From positions 9,674,308 to 9,738,307 of the forward strand of contig BSYO01000020.1 of assembly GCA_033239525.1 (NCBI GenBank): DNA of 64,000 bases, written 5' to 3'. Positions within the stretch are counted from its first letter, which is position 1, and the number at the start of each line of letters is the position of its first letter. The notes beneath the pieces are model-generated. The model made no database searches, had not been told where the DNA came from, and was given only the letters and a program-made list of their open reading frames with translations. This document shows positions 20,581 through 32,872 of the stretch, piece by piece. Both the position numbers and the translations under genes were made by a program. Origin of the DNA: Nepenthes gracilis. Taxonomy: Eukaryota > Streptophyta > Magnoliopsida > Caryophyllales > Nepenthaceae.

Positions 20581-20860
20581 GGATGACCAAGGTTTAGATA
20601 CGACCGCTAATAAGCCGCTTAGATGACTAGGGTTTATTACGACCGCTCTCGGGCCGCTCGGATGACCAAGGTTCATATTAGACCACTTATGGGCTTCCAG
20701 GATGACTAGGGTTTAGATCAGACCGTTTTCAGGCCACCTGGATGACTAGGGTTTAAATATGACCACTAATGGGCCGCTCGGATGACCGAGGTTCATGTTC
20801 AACCGCTTATGGGCCACCTGGATGATTAGGGTTTATTAACGATAGGGTGAGGACCCTCCC
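20581..20860. repeat. Seven-unit, 40-bp tandem repeat at the pol 3' end of E3
   Basis: Units start at 20581, 20621, 20660, 20700, 20740, 20780 and 20820, an almost exact 40-bp period. Each begins GGATGAC(C/T)(A/G)(A/G)GGTT, followed by about 15 variable bases, GACC(G/A)CT, and GGGC(C/T)-type words. E5 carries the same unit in the opposite window orientation at 42181-42450. It lies between the converging 3' ends of pol and the antisense gene. Confidence 0.85.
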
Positions 20861-21020
20861 GACTCAGAGGCAGTCTAGGTTAGGTAACCTGCAAAGCAAA
20901 CACATATACATGCACATAGGAGGGGCAGGTAGTATGCTAAGTAAACACTTGTCTTGGCATATGTAAAACAAGCAGACGAATGTACATGCACACAACAATG
21001 CAAACGCGTACCTGTGCCTT

Positions 21021-22390
21021 CTACTGGAAGTAGTGCCTGAGGTGGATTGCGTTCCACGTTCGTGGAACCAGCTTCTTGTCCTGGCTCCAGAGCTTGTAGG
21101 CTCCGTTTCGTAGGATGGCAGAGATGAGGAACGGCTCTTCCCAATTTGGGGAGAGCTTATTGTGGCCTGCTAGCTTACCTGTGGCATCGATGCCTCGTAG
21201 GATCAGATCTCCGACATCGAATTTCCGTGCCTTAACCTTTTTGTTGTAGTATCAGATAATCCGATGTTGGTAGGCCGCTATCCGTACTTTGGCGGCGTCG
21301 CGGGCTTCCTCTAACAAGTCTAGGTGCTCCCTGATTTTTGGGAGTTAAGCCAGCGGGTCAAAGGACTTCACCCTAAGACTCAAAAGCCCGATTTCGACAG
21401 GAACTACCGCCTTAGTCCCGTGACAGAGGTTGAAGGGATTCTTGCGCGTTGGTTCCTTTGGGGTTGTTTGATAGACCAGAGAACAGAGGGGAGCTCGTCC
21501 ACCCAGGAGCCCTCTGCATCCTCCAACTTAGTTCTTAACCCGTGGAGCAGCGTTTCGGTTCGTGACTCTACCTATCTATTCTCTTGGGGGTATGCCACCG
21601 AAGTGTGGACCAGCTTGATACCAAGGTTGACCTAATACTTAGTGAAGCATTTTCTCGAGAATTGGGTCCTGTTGTCAGTCGTAACGACCTCGGGGATGCC
21701 GAATCTACAAATAATGTTCTGGCAGAGGAATTCTAGAGCGTTATGCTCGATAATTTTTGCCAGTGGGATGGCCTCGACCCACTCAGTGAAGTAATCAATG
21801 CCCACGATGATGAACTTCTTTTTTCCCGTGGCAATAGAAAACGGGCGGAGAAAATTGAGCCCCCATTGCGCAAAGGGCCAAGGGGCCTAAAGAGTCTTTA
21901 GGTCCGTGGACAGCTGGTAGTGAAGGTTGTTGTGAAGCTGGCAGCTTTCACATTTTTCCACAAACTCAAGCGCGCCCTTTTTCATCGAGGGCCAGTAGTA
22001 ACCCTAGCGCATGACCTTGAAAGCTAAGTTTTTTCCACCAATGTGTGATCCACAGATCCCAATGTGGACTTCGCCTAAAGCGTAGTCAGCCTCTTCGGGA
22101 GTTAGGCATCGGAGGTATGGGGTCAAGTAGCCACAGAGATATAACCGTCTGTCAACCACAGTATACCAGGCAGCCGTCTTCCTGATCCGTTTGGCCTTCT
22201 CCGCATCCTCTGGCAACGTTCCGTCAGCCAAATAACTAAGGTAAGGCATCATCCAATTCTCTGCTTCGAAAATCTGCATTGCCTCTTGTTTCTCGATGCT
22301 GGGAGCGTTGAGGATCTCTCGCATGTCCCTCGAGTACTGCTCCGGGTTTTTGGCTGTAGTTGCTCTGGCTAGCTGGTTTGCCTTCTAGTT
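21021..22390 (-). pseudogene. Integrase of E3
   Basis: One of the better pol segments. An open 106-codon stretch (22004-22324) includes RLYLCGYLTPYLRCLTPEEA and GICGSHIGGKNLAFKVMR, the zinc-binding region. KCESCQLH follows at about 21950. The core shows IIVGIDYFTEWVEAIPLAK (about 21760-21820) and EVVTTDNRTQF (about 21680-21710), so both core aspartates remain. The expected glycine after TDN is R. The C-terminal reading ends KLVPRTWNAIHLRHYFQ at TAG 21021-21023. Several stops and frame changes follow the core. Confidence 0.85.
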
Positions 22391-22409
22391 TTCAGTTCGA
22401 AGAACATGA

Positions 22410-22740
22410 ATGAGGGTCAGCTTATCGAAACCCTGGGCGGCCTCCCTTGCCTTTGCCAAGTACTTAGTCAGGTGAGGGTTGTTAGCCTTAAAGCCTCCAT
22501 TAACCTCGTTAACGATTAGCTCAGAGTCACTATAGATCGCCAATCAATCTGCGCAGCATTCTTAATCGCAATCCGGGCCAATGTGGCCTCGTACTTGGCA
22601 ATGTTATTGGTTGCCGAAAAATTGAGCCTGAGGGAGTATTTCACCTCAAACCCGTCGGGGGTCGTAAGGACCACTCCAGCGCCGCTGCCCGTGCTCGTAG
22701 ATGATCCGTCCATGTGGAGTATCCATTCCGAAACTTCGTT
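22410..22740 (-). pseudogene. Archaeal-type RNase H of E3
   Basis: The 65-codon frame at 22516-22713 reads MDGSSTSTGSGAGVVLTTPD, then KYSLRLNFSATNNIAKYEA, the conserved start of the Tat second RNase H with the first acidic residue (MDG) intact. The TNNxAEYEALL block is altered to AKYEA. The following YSDSELIV region (about 22500-22540) is readable in another frame. Confidence 0.8.
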
Positions 22741-22744
22741 AAGC

Positions 22745-23020
22745 AGTTCCGTGCTTTCTTCTGGCCGTTTCGAGAATCGGAGTTGTAGTTTCCAACAATG
22801 AAGTCACCTGGCTACGCCGCGCTTTATAGCAAGCCTGGGCCAAAATCTGGATGTCAACTCACCTAACTCTATAGCCCATTTTAATAACCGCCCGTAAACG
22901 AGCCGGGTTTTGCCATGGTTTTTCGAGGCTGGTCCATGAGAACCACTATCCGGCAACGAAAGTAGGGCCTAACTTCCGTGGCGGAAGATAAGTGCCAAGA
23001 CCAGTTTTTCTACCATAAGG
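22745..23020 (-). pseudogene. RNase H (first) fragment of E3
   Basis: On the minus strand MVEKLVLALIF, followed by blocks resembling YFRCRIVVLMDQPLKK, corresponds to the end of the retroelement RNase H. The reading stops at 23020 and the next base opens an unrelated GC-rich sequence, so the 5' part of the domain and RT are missing. Confidence 0.65.
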
Positions 23021-24599
23021 TGTGCTCCTGGGCCGTTAACGTTTTACTCACGAGTAGACCAGCCGAGTGCTCTGAGTCTCCGCACACGGACAGAGCTGAG
23101 GGACGCTCCGAACCTGCAGCATAGTTCCTTCCAAAGATTGGGCTACACCAACGCGTGGACGAGGGAAGCTCCCTGGACATAGTTTTCTTAGAGAGTAACA
23201 AAATCCCAACGGGTACTTTGTAGTACAACCCGACAATACTGGCGCTAACCCGAACGTGGTTTTTCCCAATTCGTCCAACAAAACTCTTTGGTACCGGACT
23301 CCGAGACCAGCTCCTGGATCCACACACCCTTATCAAAGCCGGCTCTCAACGGGCGTAGCAACCCGTCTACGTGGGAAGGAAGAACAAAACTCAAGCGCCA
23401 AACAACGCCCAATCGGCAACAAGGTCACGCGGAAGGAACTGGGCGCCAACCCGAGGCGGCCCGTGTGGGCGCCGGAATCGAGAGCCCCGATAACAAGTCT
23501 CCAAGGGACGGCGCAAGCCGCCGAGGCGTAAGAGGGATTATCTCAATTTAAAGAAGTCCCTTTCGAAGATCCCCGAGGGGGTCGTCCGGCTTTGGACCTC
23601 GGGCCGAGGTTCCAAGACAACTCAGCAACCATCGACCCTAACCCGAGGAGGGCCGTGGAAAGGCCCGGAAGACCCATCGATCCGGCCGCATGACGGTCCT
23701 CGGGGAAGAAAGACACCTGAAACAAAACTCCCTCACCAACATCCCGGGATCAGGAGGATGGCCTAGGGCTGAGAACTCCGACCTAACGAGAAACAAGACG
23801 GAACACCTCCCCACTCCGAGGGGAAATCCACTGGGCAATGGAAGGAACACGGCCAAAACGCCTGGGCCGCCAAATAATGGGCGTGGGCTCTCGGGGCTAT
23901 CAATGTAAGAAAATACATTAATCAAAAAAGCATTTGAGCCTCTCTCCAAGAATCGCCAAAAAACAAAACTTGGGCGCTGAGAGGGCCCTCAACCTGGGGC
24001 GAGGGCTCCAGTGAGAGGAACTTGGGCGCATCTCGAAGGAGTCAAACAAAACCGCTAAAGGCGCAAGGGGAAGAACAAAGGACCCGACAGCCGGGCTTCC
24101 CGGTGGTCGGAGGTAACAGCGCTTCCAGTGAAGCCATCCCTCCGCCCAACGTAACAACGAGCTTCTCGCCCCAGGGTCGAGTTCCCAAAATGCTCCCAGC
24201 GCCGCGCTTTGTGTGCAACTCGAGACATGCACAGTTCATCTAGCAACTGCCGCCCAACACTCCTCCTACACCATAAAGGCATTAGAAACTTCACTGAGCC
24301 GCGGATCAAGCCACCTAATGTCACAAATAAGGTCCATTGAATGCTATACACAGTAAGACAGGTCAACCACCAGAAGTGGAGCGTCAGTTTGCCATTTTGA
24401 TATCGCATCACAAGAGGACTTCCCAGCTTGAGCGGTCCCAATGTGCATAGGCTCGCTGTCAAGGCCATACAAACGGCTCTCGGGGACCCTTATTTAGCCA
24501 GACCGCGTCTTTTTTGAAGCCCATTTCAAGAATGCATCCAAGTAAAGAAAAGGCTCTTGAAAGCAAGGAAGAAAGGAAGCTACGGCTACCCAAAGCACT

Positions 24600-24980
24600 A
24601 CCATCCGGTCCTTTAGCCACGGATCCACGTGGGACTCGGGGACTTACATGCTCGCTCCCCGAGCTCCCAGGCGCCACCTCGCAGCCTCTTCCTCGTCACT
24701 ATAAAAGGTCTTGGATGGGTCTTAGCAAATCGATGGTGATCATGTTAACTACTCCAACCGCCTCCTTTCAACCGGAGAGGGCGCAAGAGAGGAGGGCGCG
24801 AACTCAGCCAACACTCAAATCCACGACCTCCACCATCTCTCGATCATTTCAGCCGACATTCCCCTCTCGAATCTATCGGCACTCCGTCTAAATGCCTCAG
24901 TAGGGTGATCAATCCTGACCGAGACGTCACGAGGCAAATTAACGGGAGCGCCGGGAGCAAAATAATCACAGGGGGGCTGG
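24600..24980 (+). promoter_or_regulatory. LTR-type promoter signature in the GC-rich block
   Basis: CACGTGGGAC (about 24628) is followed by ACTATAAAAGG (about 24697). After another 200 bp comes a leader-like stretch, TCCTGACCGAGACGTCACG, that looks like the U5 edge of plant gypsy LTRs. This suggests an embedded LTR fragment. Borders were not found. Confidence 0.35.
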
Positions 24981-26799
24981 ACGTCCGAGAACCCTACTGG
25001 CCTCGAGCAAGGATCTCCTAATGGGGCCGGTGGGGAAATTAGCAGCCGAAGTGGAAAGCGAGACCGATTTTTCCCGAGGGCCCCGGATGGGGGCTTCGGT
25101 CCTCACCCTCTTGAATGAGGAACATCATCATCATCCTCATCATCACAGGAGGTCTGGGCCCCGTGAAGCTCTCCGATCCCGCGACTGACTCCGAGGGCTC
25201 GGCCGAAATATTATAAGGAAGTGAAGCCGAGACCCAAGCCGAGGACTTGAGAAAGAGCCGCCTCCTCGCAGCAAAGGAGCAGCCACGCCATCGTCGCCAT
25301 GCCCTCAATATCAAAATCCCATCATCACCCGAGGAGCGCCCGAGGCAATGGGTCCCCAATCCCTCGCCTCTCTCCTTACTACGGAAGGAGCTGGGCCGGA
25401 GCCAGATCCCGTCCCCACTTGGCTGCCCCCGAATTTATCAAAGAACAAATGACATGTTGCGTATTCAAATGGAAGCCCCTCAAATGGGTCAAGTGACTAA
25501 GTGGCTTCACGCTCACTTCCTCCCGATCCTCCCTCGAAGGATCGTGAAAGATCTTCTTCACCTTCCCACGTGGTGGGGATGGCTCGGTGCTCGTGAGACG
25601 CCTAGAAAGAAGAACTTGTCCTTCCACCTCCTCGTGGAATCTGGTTGCCACCAGTAGCGAAGAAAATTTCGGGCGGGGAGTCATTATAATCCCGGCCAAG
25701 GCCACGAAGTTTTAACATCACCGACTGCATGGGCATTCAAGAGCTTCTCATGGCTAGGAAGAAGACTACAAGGACACCGGATACCTCATCTCCATTCGGA
25801 TGAAGCCTAACAAGAGGCACGCCGAGCGCTCTCATAATATCGTGAAATCTCAGGGACCAAACAGAAAACCGCAGCCCACCTTAAGGTGGGCCTCATAAAC
25901 GGTGATGAAGCGTCCTTGAGGGGTGCCGCCTATCATGCGGCTCCCGAATCATCATGGCCATAGACTCGTGGATTTGCAAACCGATTTTCCTGATCTCCTG
26001 AGCTTGTCGAAGGGTCACCGGGATGCAATGTTCACTCGGTGCTCCATGAAAGCCTAGAGAACAAAGGAGAAGACGAAGCTCGAACGAAGAAGAGAACGGT
26101 AAAAGCAGGCGCGAAGATGAAAACCGGGCGATAAGGCGTTTAAATAAACCCAGAGTAACGAAAAGCGTACTCATTGCCCTTGCCACGCCAGCCGATAGGC
26201 CATTCGCCAATATATTCAAGATCTCTCCTTCCCAAGGCGCTGTAGCACGTCAAATCAGCAGGATACGACATTTAATGCTCATAAGAGATGAAACATGCGG
26301 AGAAGAGGTCCGGGACAACCTCCCATCAAGCTCGACAAGCTTCCCCGTGAGGACACATGCTCAAAGGGACGACCGACACCCCCAACAAACTGAGTGACTT
26401 CATGCCAAAGAATGAGAACCTCAGGTCCTTTGACATGGGGGCTATGCCCCCAGTGTGAAGGCCCATAAAAGCACGGCTCAGAGACACTCTCACAAGTTAA
26501 GGAAATCAGATGGCCCGAAGAAAGAAGCCCAAAGGGCCGAGAGCCCATGAAGTCTTGCGACGTCTTGAAGTCCGCAAGAAGCGCTTTTGAAGAGACGCCG
26601 AACTTTTCCAGAGCCCCCAAGAGCTGCTTCATCTCACGAGTTCATAGGCCCACGAGGGACATTACAACTGGACGAGGACCGCCCGTTCATGACCAGAGGG
26701 AAAGCGGTAAACTACTTAGGAGTTTTCAAGAAAGCGCAAAGCTCACGATCGCCCGTCTCAACAGGCACGCCTAGTCAACCAAGACTGATATTGAGATCT

Positions 26800-27330
26800 C
26801 TGTGACGCCCGCCACACCGTGTCTTGCGGGCGCCTTGTCGCATGCCACTCCCTACACGTCGCCACATTAAAGGAGAGGTGGACCAGGCTCCTCAACCAAT
26901 GGGATGGACGCCACGTGTCTACTCCCTAACTGCCCGGTTTCCACTATAAATACTCAGCAAGGCCCCTTTCAAAGAGGAGAACCGCTTTCCTGATTCTCCA
27001 ACTCTAAGGCCCAGACTTCGACTGGACACCCTCTCCAAGTCCAACGCTACAAAGAGGAGTAAAGAAGCTCCCTGCGAGCATAGTTTCCTTAGGAAAGAAA
27101 CACAAAGTGTGAGACAGGGAAGGAATTAACCTCCAGAATCGTACCCTTTGTAAAGCCTGTTTTAATGATAGTTTTGGTAACTTTTTAGGCCCTGAGCCTC
27201 GTGGTTTTTCCTCCCCGTTCAAACGGAGGTTTTCCACGTAAAACATTCGGTCTCAATCTTCATCTCGTGTCCAACACTTCAATACTGTGTTGCGCAATAA
27301 CCACGATCGGATATACCCACCTCCGCATCT
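26800..27330 (+). repeat. Copia-like LTR fragment
   Basis: CCAATGGGATGG and CCACGTGTC lie upstream of CACTATAAATACTCAG (TATA about 26943-26949). A leader-like region follows with the landmarks shared with 23165-23265 and the CGTTCAAACGGAGG, TTTTCCACGTAAA and ACTGTGTTGCGC sequence. It reads as U3-R-U5 in plus orientation. The precise right border was not identified. Confidence 0.5.
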
Positions 27331-27644
27331 CTCGGTAATGTTATTTCCGCGGATTTGGTGGCTTATCAACTTTTATTTTTTCAAATTGTAATCATTACTT
27401 GGTTAACGCAACAATTGTAAAGTAGAATGTTATTTTTTAGTGATTCTATTGTAATTAACTTGCTGATTTTTATCCCTCTATTATAAGGGTTTTCCCGAAA
27501 TCCGTGTATTTCTCATTTTTAATTTGTGATTACTTATTGTTATTTTGTTTTTCTCAAATATTTAAATAAATGGTTCGTTGATTATTTTATATAGATTTAT
27601 TCTCAATTTTATATTTCAACAAAGTTTCAGTGGACCATTACCCA

Positions 27645-27647
<3 letters not shown>

Positions 27648-27685
<38 letters not shown>
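27648..27685 (+). repeat. (TTA)n microsatellite
   Basis: About 12 perfect TTA units. Confidence 0.95.
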
Positions 27686-29337
27686 GTGTCAATCTATTAG
27701 ATTGTTTTAAAAGATTTTGATAAAATGTCGCCGACATCAGAATTTTTAGAATTGGGAAAGTGGGAAGATCACATTACATAGCCCACGATCCTCAGGGACA
27801 ATGAGTATTCCCATGAACGGAATCGTGGAAGACGTGAAACCGACGCCAGAAAGTACCGAAAACAACAACGGTGATTTGGAGCTTCTTTTGTTTGAGATGG
27901 AATATACAATTATAATTAACAAATATCTATTTACATAGTCAATTTTTACATTATTATTTATCCTATTAATGTTATTATGGGAAGAGGCTTTCTCACTTAA
28001 ATCATATGCTATGTACATCAACACGGCACTAGTTAAAAACGCTAAGGAACAAACCAAAAACCGAAATAACTAATCAGAATAAGCCAAACAATCTGTATTC
28101 CATTGGATGAGTGTAGATGTCGGTTTGTGACAGTGAGTGCTCACAGTCTGTATTCCAATGAACATTTTCTTTTTTCTAGTAGTAGTAGCAGTGATCGTGT
28201 AGGCAGGCCACTCCTCTCCGCTGCCCACTTCTCCTCCATCTGGTCCACCCACCCATTGTTGAAGGGATCATTGTTCACGTTATACAATCATTATACTCTC
28301 TGATCCAATTCTCCATGAGGAGAGCCACCGGGAGTTACATGATGTCAACTTAAGCAATACGACTTAATGTCATCACTGTAAAAAAAAAGTTAGATAGATA
28401 GATCATAGTCACTAATTTGATTATTTGCAATGTGTTTTTGAACTTGCTGATGTATGATGTTTATAAATAAACAAAGAGATATACTTACGTTTTAGTCCTG
28501 GGTTTTGAAGTGATGGCAATGGTCTTGGTTATAAAAGAAAAACTGCTGGAATTGATATAAATAAGCATATTTATCAATATTGGGAGGAAAGTTTATGCAA
28601 TAATGCACATATACCAACAGATTGTATACGTTCAAGACTAGAAACTTGCATTTCCATTCTCTCATAACTGTTAGGTCATCAAACAGACCATCAAACTGAG
28701 CTTAGAATATTCAAAAAGTACAATATTAACAGATCATAGAGGAAACTAGAATAAAATAGAAAAAAAAAACTTAAAAAATATAAAAAAAATCAAGAAAAAT
28801 AGAAAAAAAATATGAAGAAAATGACATTATTGACAGAATTAATTGACCAAAACTGAGCCTTAATATTACTAGATCTAAAAATCAAACACAATTGACAAAA
28901 AGAATCTTAAAAATATGAGGAAACCAAAAATAAAAAAATAAAAAAAAGACCAATATAATAGTTTTATGGCTTGTTTGGTTTAATTTTTGCAGCTATATCT
29001 TTTTAATGGTAGCCCTGTTGTGTATTTTTAAATAAAATATAATAAGTCAGTTGAGGTTCTCTTTTAACAAGTAAGTTCTTTCACATAGAAAATCCAAAGC
29101 AATTTTAGAATAAGATAATAAATGATATCTTTTCTTACAAAAGTATTTCTATGAAATTCGTGAAGAGCCCCTCCTCCTGTCAGTCATTGCTCTCAAATGC
29201 TATGTGACAAAAATTCAGCTGACCGATCCAACACATTTTGCCTGGCATCTCGAGAATGTGCTATCACGTACGAGGGAATTTGCACAAGTCTCAAGGATGT
29301 ACCCACTCAGGAGTGTAAGCCATTAACTTGCAAGGCA

Positions 29338-29395
29338 AAATAATAATAATAATAACAATAATAATAATTAATTAATTAATTAAATAATAATAAAA
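29338..29395 (+). repeat. Interrupted (AAT)n and (TTAA)n microsatellite
   Basis: AAT units with one C interruption, then ATTA/TTAA units, then AAT again. Confidence 0.9.
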
Positions 29396-31299
29396 GAATA
29401 TTGCCGGTTATCTGGATTTTTATAATCCTCTTTTTAAGAGGTTTGGACCGAGTTATTAAAAAAGAAGGTAACACTTACTGTGGATGATTGATTTTGTCCG
29501 TGGCTTTCCATGGGTGGGAATCTTAAAAAGCTTACAATTAGAATAAACAAATTTCAGATCAGGAATCGTAATTATTATTATCATCTTTCTAAAGACCATC
29601 TTTTGTGGAGTTTGAAAGGTGTAAAGAAATAGCATTATTTTAAAAATTCACCTCTAAATTGCATATTATTTGGTCCATTAAAAATTTTAAATTGATTCAT
29701 ATCCATTGGCCCTATCCACTAATATAAAAAAGATGCCTAAAACTAATTAGAATCACCGGTAAAAATAGGCCAAAAAGTGACCTAATGAATTAGAGCCCGA
29801 GAAAGAGTTTTGCAACTAAACCCTATTGAAATCTAGAAAATTTTAGCCAGTCAATCAGTTATTAAACAGTCAGAATTTCAAATCACAGGAAATAGTCCAT
29901 GCTAGCTAGAAAGGTGGATTAAAAATGATGGATTAATTTATCACACTGTCAGTAACTCTTTACATTTACTTTATGTTCTGTGTTTCAAACAATCATGAAT
30001 TAACTATACATAATTGGTACAATTTATCTTAAAAAGTCCTCATCATACACGCAATCTAGAATGTGTGTGATCGCTATTGATTTGCACGATTAATAATCAA
30101 TCTAACTCTTGGGTTGTAGCTTATAATTGTACTACAAGAGAATTGCCATTAGTATTTAAGCGGTTATAAATGTTAACTCTTCGTCATAAGGAGGGGATCG
30201 AACAATGGAAATTTGAGAGGAAGAAATTGTTATCATACACAACATTAGGGCATTTTGGACTCCAATGGATCAACTAAACTTCTGATGTCCGGTCCTACAA
30301 TACTTAGCCTATGTAGAAGAGATTCCAAGCTTACCCATTGAAAAATCTTATAAAATACAGAGTTTAGTCTTTCATTCCTTGACTGACACAAACACATATC
30401 TCTCTCCCTAGTTCAATTACTAAGCTCAAAAAACTAACATAAGCATTAGATGATAATTTAGTGAACATGTTTCAATTCCTTTAAAACTTTTATTCTGATT
30501 TACGTGTAGAGTATTCGGCTTAAAAGATTCAAGAGCCTAATCTAGAATCTTTCTGACCTAATCGAAATCTATGTAATGCATCACTAGTATCGTTTGTGGA
30601 AAAGAGTTAGTCAACTACTTTCCCTAAAACAAGGATACATGCACAAAGATCTACAAACAACCTACCACGGTAAATATTAGAGATCACAGCTAGTTAAGTC
30701 AAATTCCTCAAGACATCCCCTCTAATAGCATCCCTACTAATAATGATACCTAGTTAAGTACACATTAACTAACATTATTGGCATAGGAGCAATGATTGCA
30801 TAGCTTCAAGGTATGTCCTGGGTTCTAAAGTTACCCTGGGACATATTTGGGAACCAATGTCATTTGGCTGCGGTCTCACTAGCTTAAGTTTTAACCTGAA
30901 TGAGGAGATCAAAAAGCAAAAAAACAAAAAAAAAAAAACCTCCTCTAAAAAGATGCATAGTAGGCCTAAGTCATCAATGGTCCACAAGGTGCACTACCAT
31001 CTTATTTCTACGTGTATCGAAGGCTGCTTAAGCGTTGGAGACAAGGAAAAAGCCTTAGAAAGATAGAATCCCTAATGCTCGGGATTTCAAACGATGTTCT
31101 CATTGGGAGGAGGGGTCTTTCAACCCATAGACCCACCCGATTAAATAGGTATCATGTGTATTTGTTAAGCATTTGAAATTAGGAATATTTTTCAAAGCAA
31201 AAAAGAATAACTTCCACGATTGAAATGGAAGAATAAATAAAAAGAATAGAGATGCAAAATTTCTGAGAGGACACTTCTAAACTTATGATCCAAATGGGT

Positions 31300-32450
31300 C
31301 CTGCCCCATTTACCTTTAGAATCAAAAGGCATGCCCTTACCTAAAAGTTGAAATGCATACATTGAAACCATATAATAGAAGTATTGATTCAACAAATTAT
31401 TTTGACCACTTAGGCATCTTGCTCAGCTTCTAAGACCTAAATGATGTTGTCCCATACCTCTGTTTTCCTTCAGCATTAAAGGGGGAAATCCAGATTTAGT
31501 TTTACAAGTTAGAACTAAATTTCATTCAAATATTTCAAGAACTAATCAACCTATTTCTAACCCACTTTTCCTCTAGCAAAGACAGAAAAGAAATAATACT
31601 GGCATCTTGTCAAAGTCAAGTAGGCTAAAATGCTTTCTCAACCATTTTAACACAGAAGCCCATAGTATCTCAAGGCTCACTAACGAGGTAAAATTAAATA
31701 CCTTTATAGTAACTATTCAACTTGGTGACTTCTTCATATCGTTGGTCAACTAGTCCTTGCGATCTTCTTAGAGGTGGAGACAATTATCCGGCCTACATTA
31801 TGATGAAGGAAGCAAATGATGCAAATAAGCCAGGGCATTCAAACTATAGATCTCCCCTTAGGAAAATCCAGAGGAAGGAAGCGTAGTAACAATAACAACT
31901 AGCTTGCTCATGACTTCACAAAGCAACGAAGAATCGGGTAGGATACACGTTGACTATTCGAGCTGTTGTACCTTATGTCTCTCACATATATCCTAGACAA
32001 TGTATTGATGCATATTTATAATAAAAATTTTCTAAAATGACCCATGCTGATCAAGAAGTTGGAGGGAGGAGATTAGTCAAAATATTATATCTATCATTAA
32101 TCTTTGAGTCACAACACTAATGATTGCAGGATCATATAGAAAGGGACTGAGGTTCTAATCTAAAAAGAATACCTTAAAAATTTTATGGAGCCCGGGTGCC
32201 ATCCAAAAGAAACACAATGAGGGAAAAGAGCCACTCAAGTAGTCATGCAATCATGTGGTAGTCTGAGTCATTAGCATAGTATTTATAAGACTGGCAAGGA
32301 CTACAACCCTTGAGTATCCTAATGAAACTTCCTATAGCATGATATATAAGTTAGGGTTAGGAAAGAAGGTTATTAGTTTAGTGTCAATGATATGGCTCAC
32401 ACATTTTTCCTCCCCTTTGATCCTTTTATTATATTAGCATTCATTTCAAA
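31300..32450 (+). pseudogene. gag of E4 (Tat-lineage fragment)
   Basis: Frames with stops carry PFTFRIKRHAL near 31310. At about 31460-31580 they carry CFPSALKGEIQI-stop-FYKLELNF, then LINLFLTHFSSSKDRKE. This aligns with the gag core FPxTLKG...W(F/Y)xxLxPxSI...F..HF...K.RK of gypsy elements and differs from the E6 gag (which reads FLSQFASNRMEV), so E4 is a separate subfamily. The 5' part, LTR and primer site were not found. The nucleocapsid region before PR is not readable. Confidence 0.65.
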
Positions 32451-32872
32451 TGGGGTCAAGGACTATTAGATAAAATGAGTTTTTATTGATAATAAAAGAT
32501 TAAAAAATATTTTCTATTTAATATGTTCATAAATTTAGGGCTAAAATATTATCAAATTGACCCATTCGGCAATTTTTTATATAGACTTGACAATGTGCTG
32601 ATCCAAGTAAAGGGGATTATATACCTGAAAGTCACATTGGAAATGCATCCTCAGATAATATTCTATTATCTGACTTTTTTGGTAGTAGATCTACCATTGA
32701 TATATAATGCCATCCTAGGTCAACTGCGTATATTTGTGGTGGTAACCTCCATCTTGCATTTTAAAACAAAGTTTAGAATTAACCATAGGATTGCAAAGGT
32801 AATAGGAGGCTATGTCACATGGCAAAATTGCTACTTAACCTATGTCAAGGTCTAGCTTTTCCTCAACACATC
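32451..32872 (+). pseudogene. Aspartic protease of E4
   Basis: FIDNKRLKNIFYL at about 32485-32525 corresponds to the active-site region (E6 reads IFIDNKSS at the same point). The open 110-codon stretch at 32523-32855 has VEG/VKG-type turns, FLVVDLPLIYNAILGQLRIF, TSILHFKTKFRINHRIAKV and a final NCYLTYVKV. These match the Tat protease pattern FLVVDxPxxYNAIIGRP...HLKxKFPT..GxGEV...CY. No RT follows, so E4 ends after PR. Confidence 0.75.

Larger units (their letters stand above)
16644..23020 (-). mobile_element. E3: Tat-lineage element, 5' part lost at 23021
   Basis: On the minus strand this contains, from right to left, part of RNase H, aRNH, IN, a tandem-repeat zone, an antisense gene running plus, a polypurine tract and the 3' LTR. 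RT, PR, gag and the 5' LTR are not seen. The RNase H reading ends abruptly at 23020, where an unrelated GC-rich block begins. It is closely related to E5: LTR ends, tandem repeats and antisense gene all match. Confidence 0.85.
23021..27330. mobile_element. GC-rich LTR-like block without pol
   Basis: The composition changes sharply to GC-rich at 23021 (first bases TGTGCTCC) and reverts after about 27330. No gag, PR, RT, RNase H or IN motif was found in any frame; the many ORFs of 60-137 codons are low-information. Both ends share, in order, AAGCTCCCTG, CATAGTTT(T/C)CTTAG and CGTGGTTTTTCC (about 23165-23265 and 27067-27212). The right end also has the CCGTTCAAACGG ... TTTTCCACGTAAA wording common in plant Copia-type LTRs. 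A non-autonomous LTR element or a pile of LTR fragments would fit. Confidence 0.45.
27331..31290. other. AT-rich spacer, nothing recognised
   Basis: No protein domain, RNA gene or LTR border could be supported. It holds two ATT-type microsatellites, A-rich tracts (about 28740-28950 and 30920-30940) and scattered short ORFs with no family resemblance. The E3 element does not visibly resume here, so the right junction of the GC-rich block is either rearranged or too decayed to see. Confidence 0.5.

Noticed and set aside
20581..20860. Regular 40-bp repeats considered as a CRISPR-like array
   Set aside because: No unique spacers alternate with constant repeats; the whole unit is repeated with drift, it lies in a plant retroelement, and there are no cas genes.
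24055..26632. ORFs of 100-137 codons in the GC-rich block considered as a captured gene
   Set aside because: They overlap on both strands, lack recognisable motifs, and are expected by chance at this GC content. No gag-pol or host-gene pattern could be supported.
30857..31066. 69-codon ORF with a lysine/glutamine run
   Set aside because: Caused by the A-rich tract at 30915-30942; no relation to gag of E4 just downstream.
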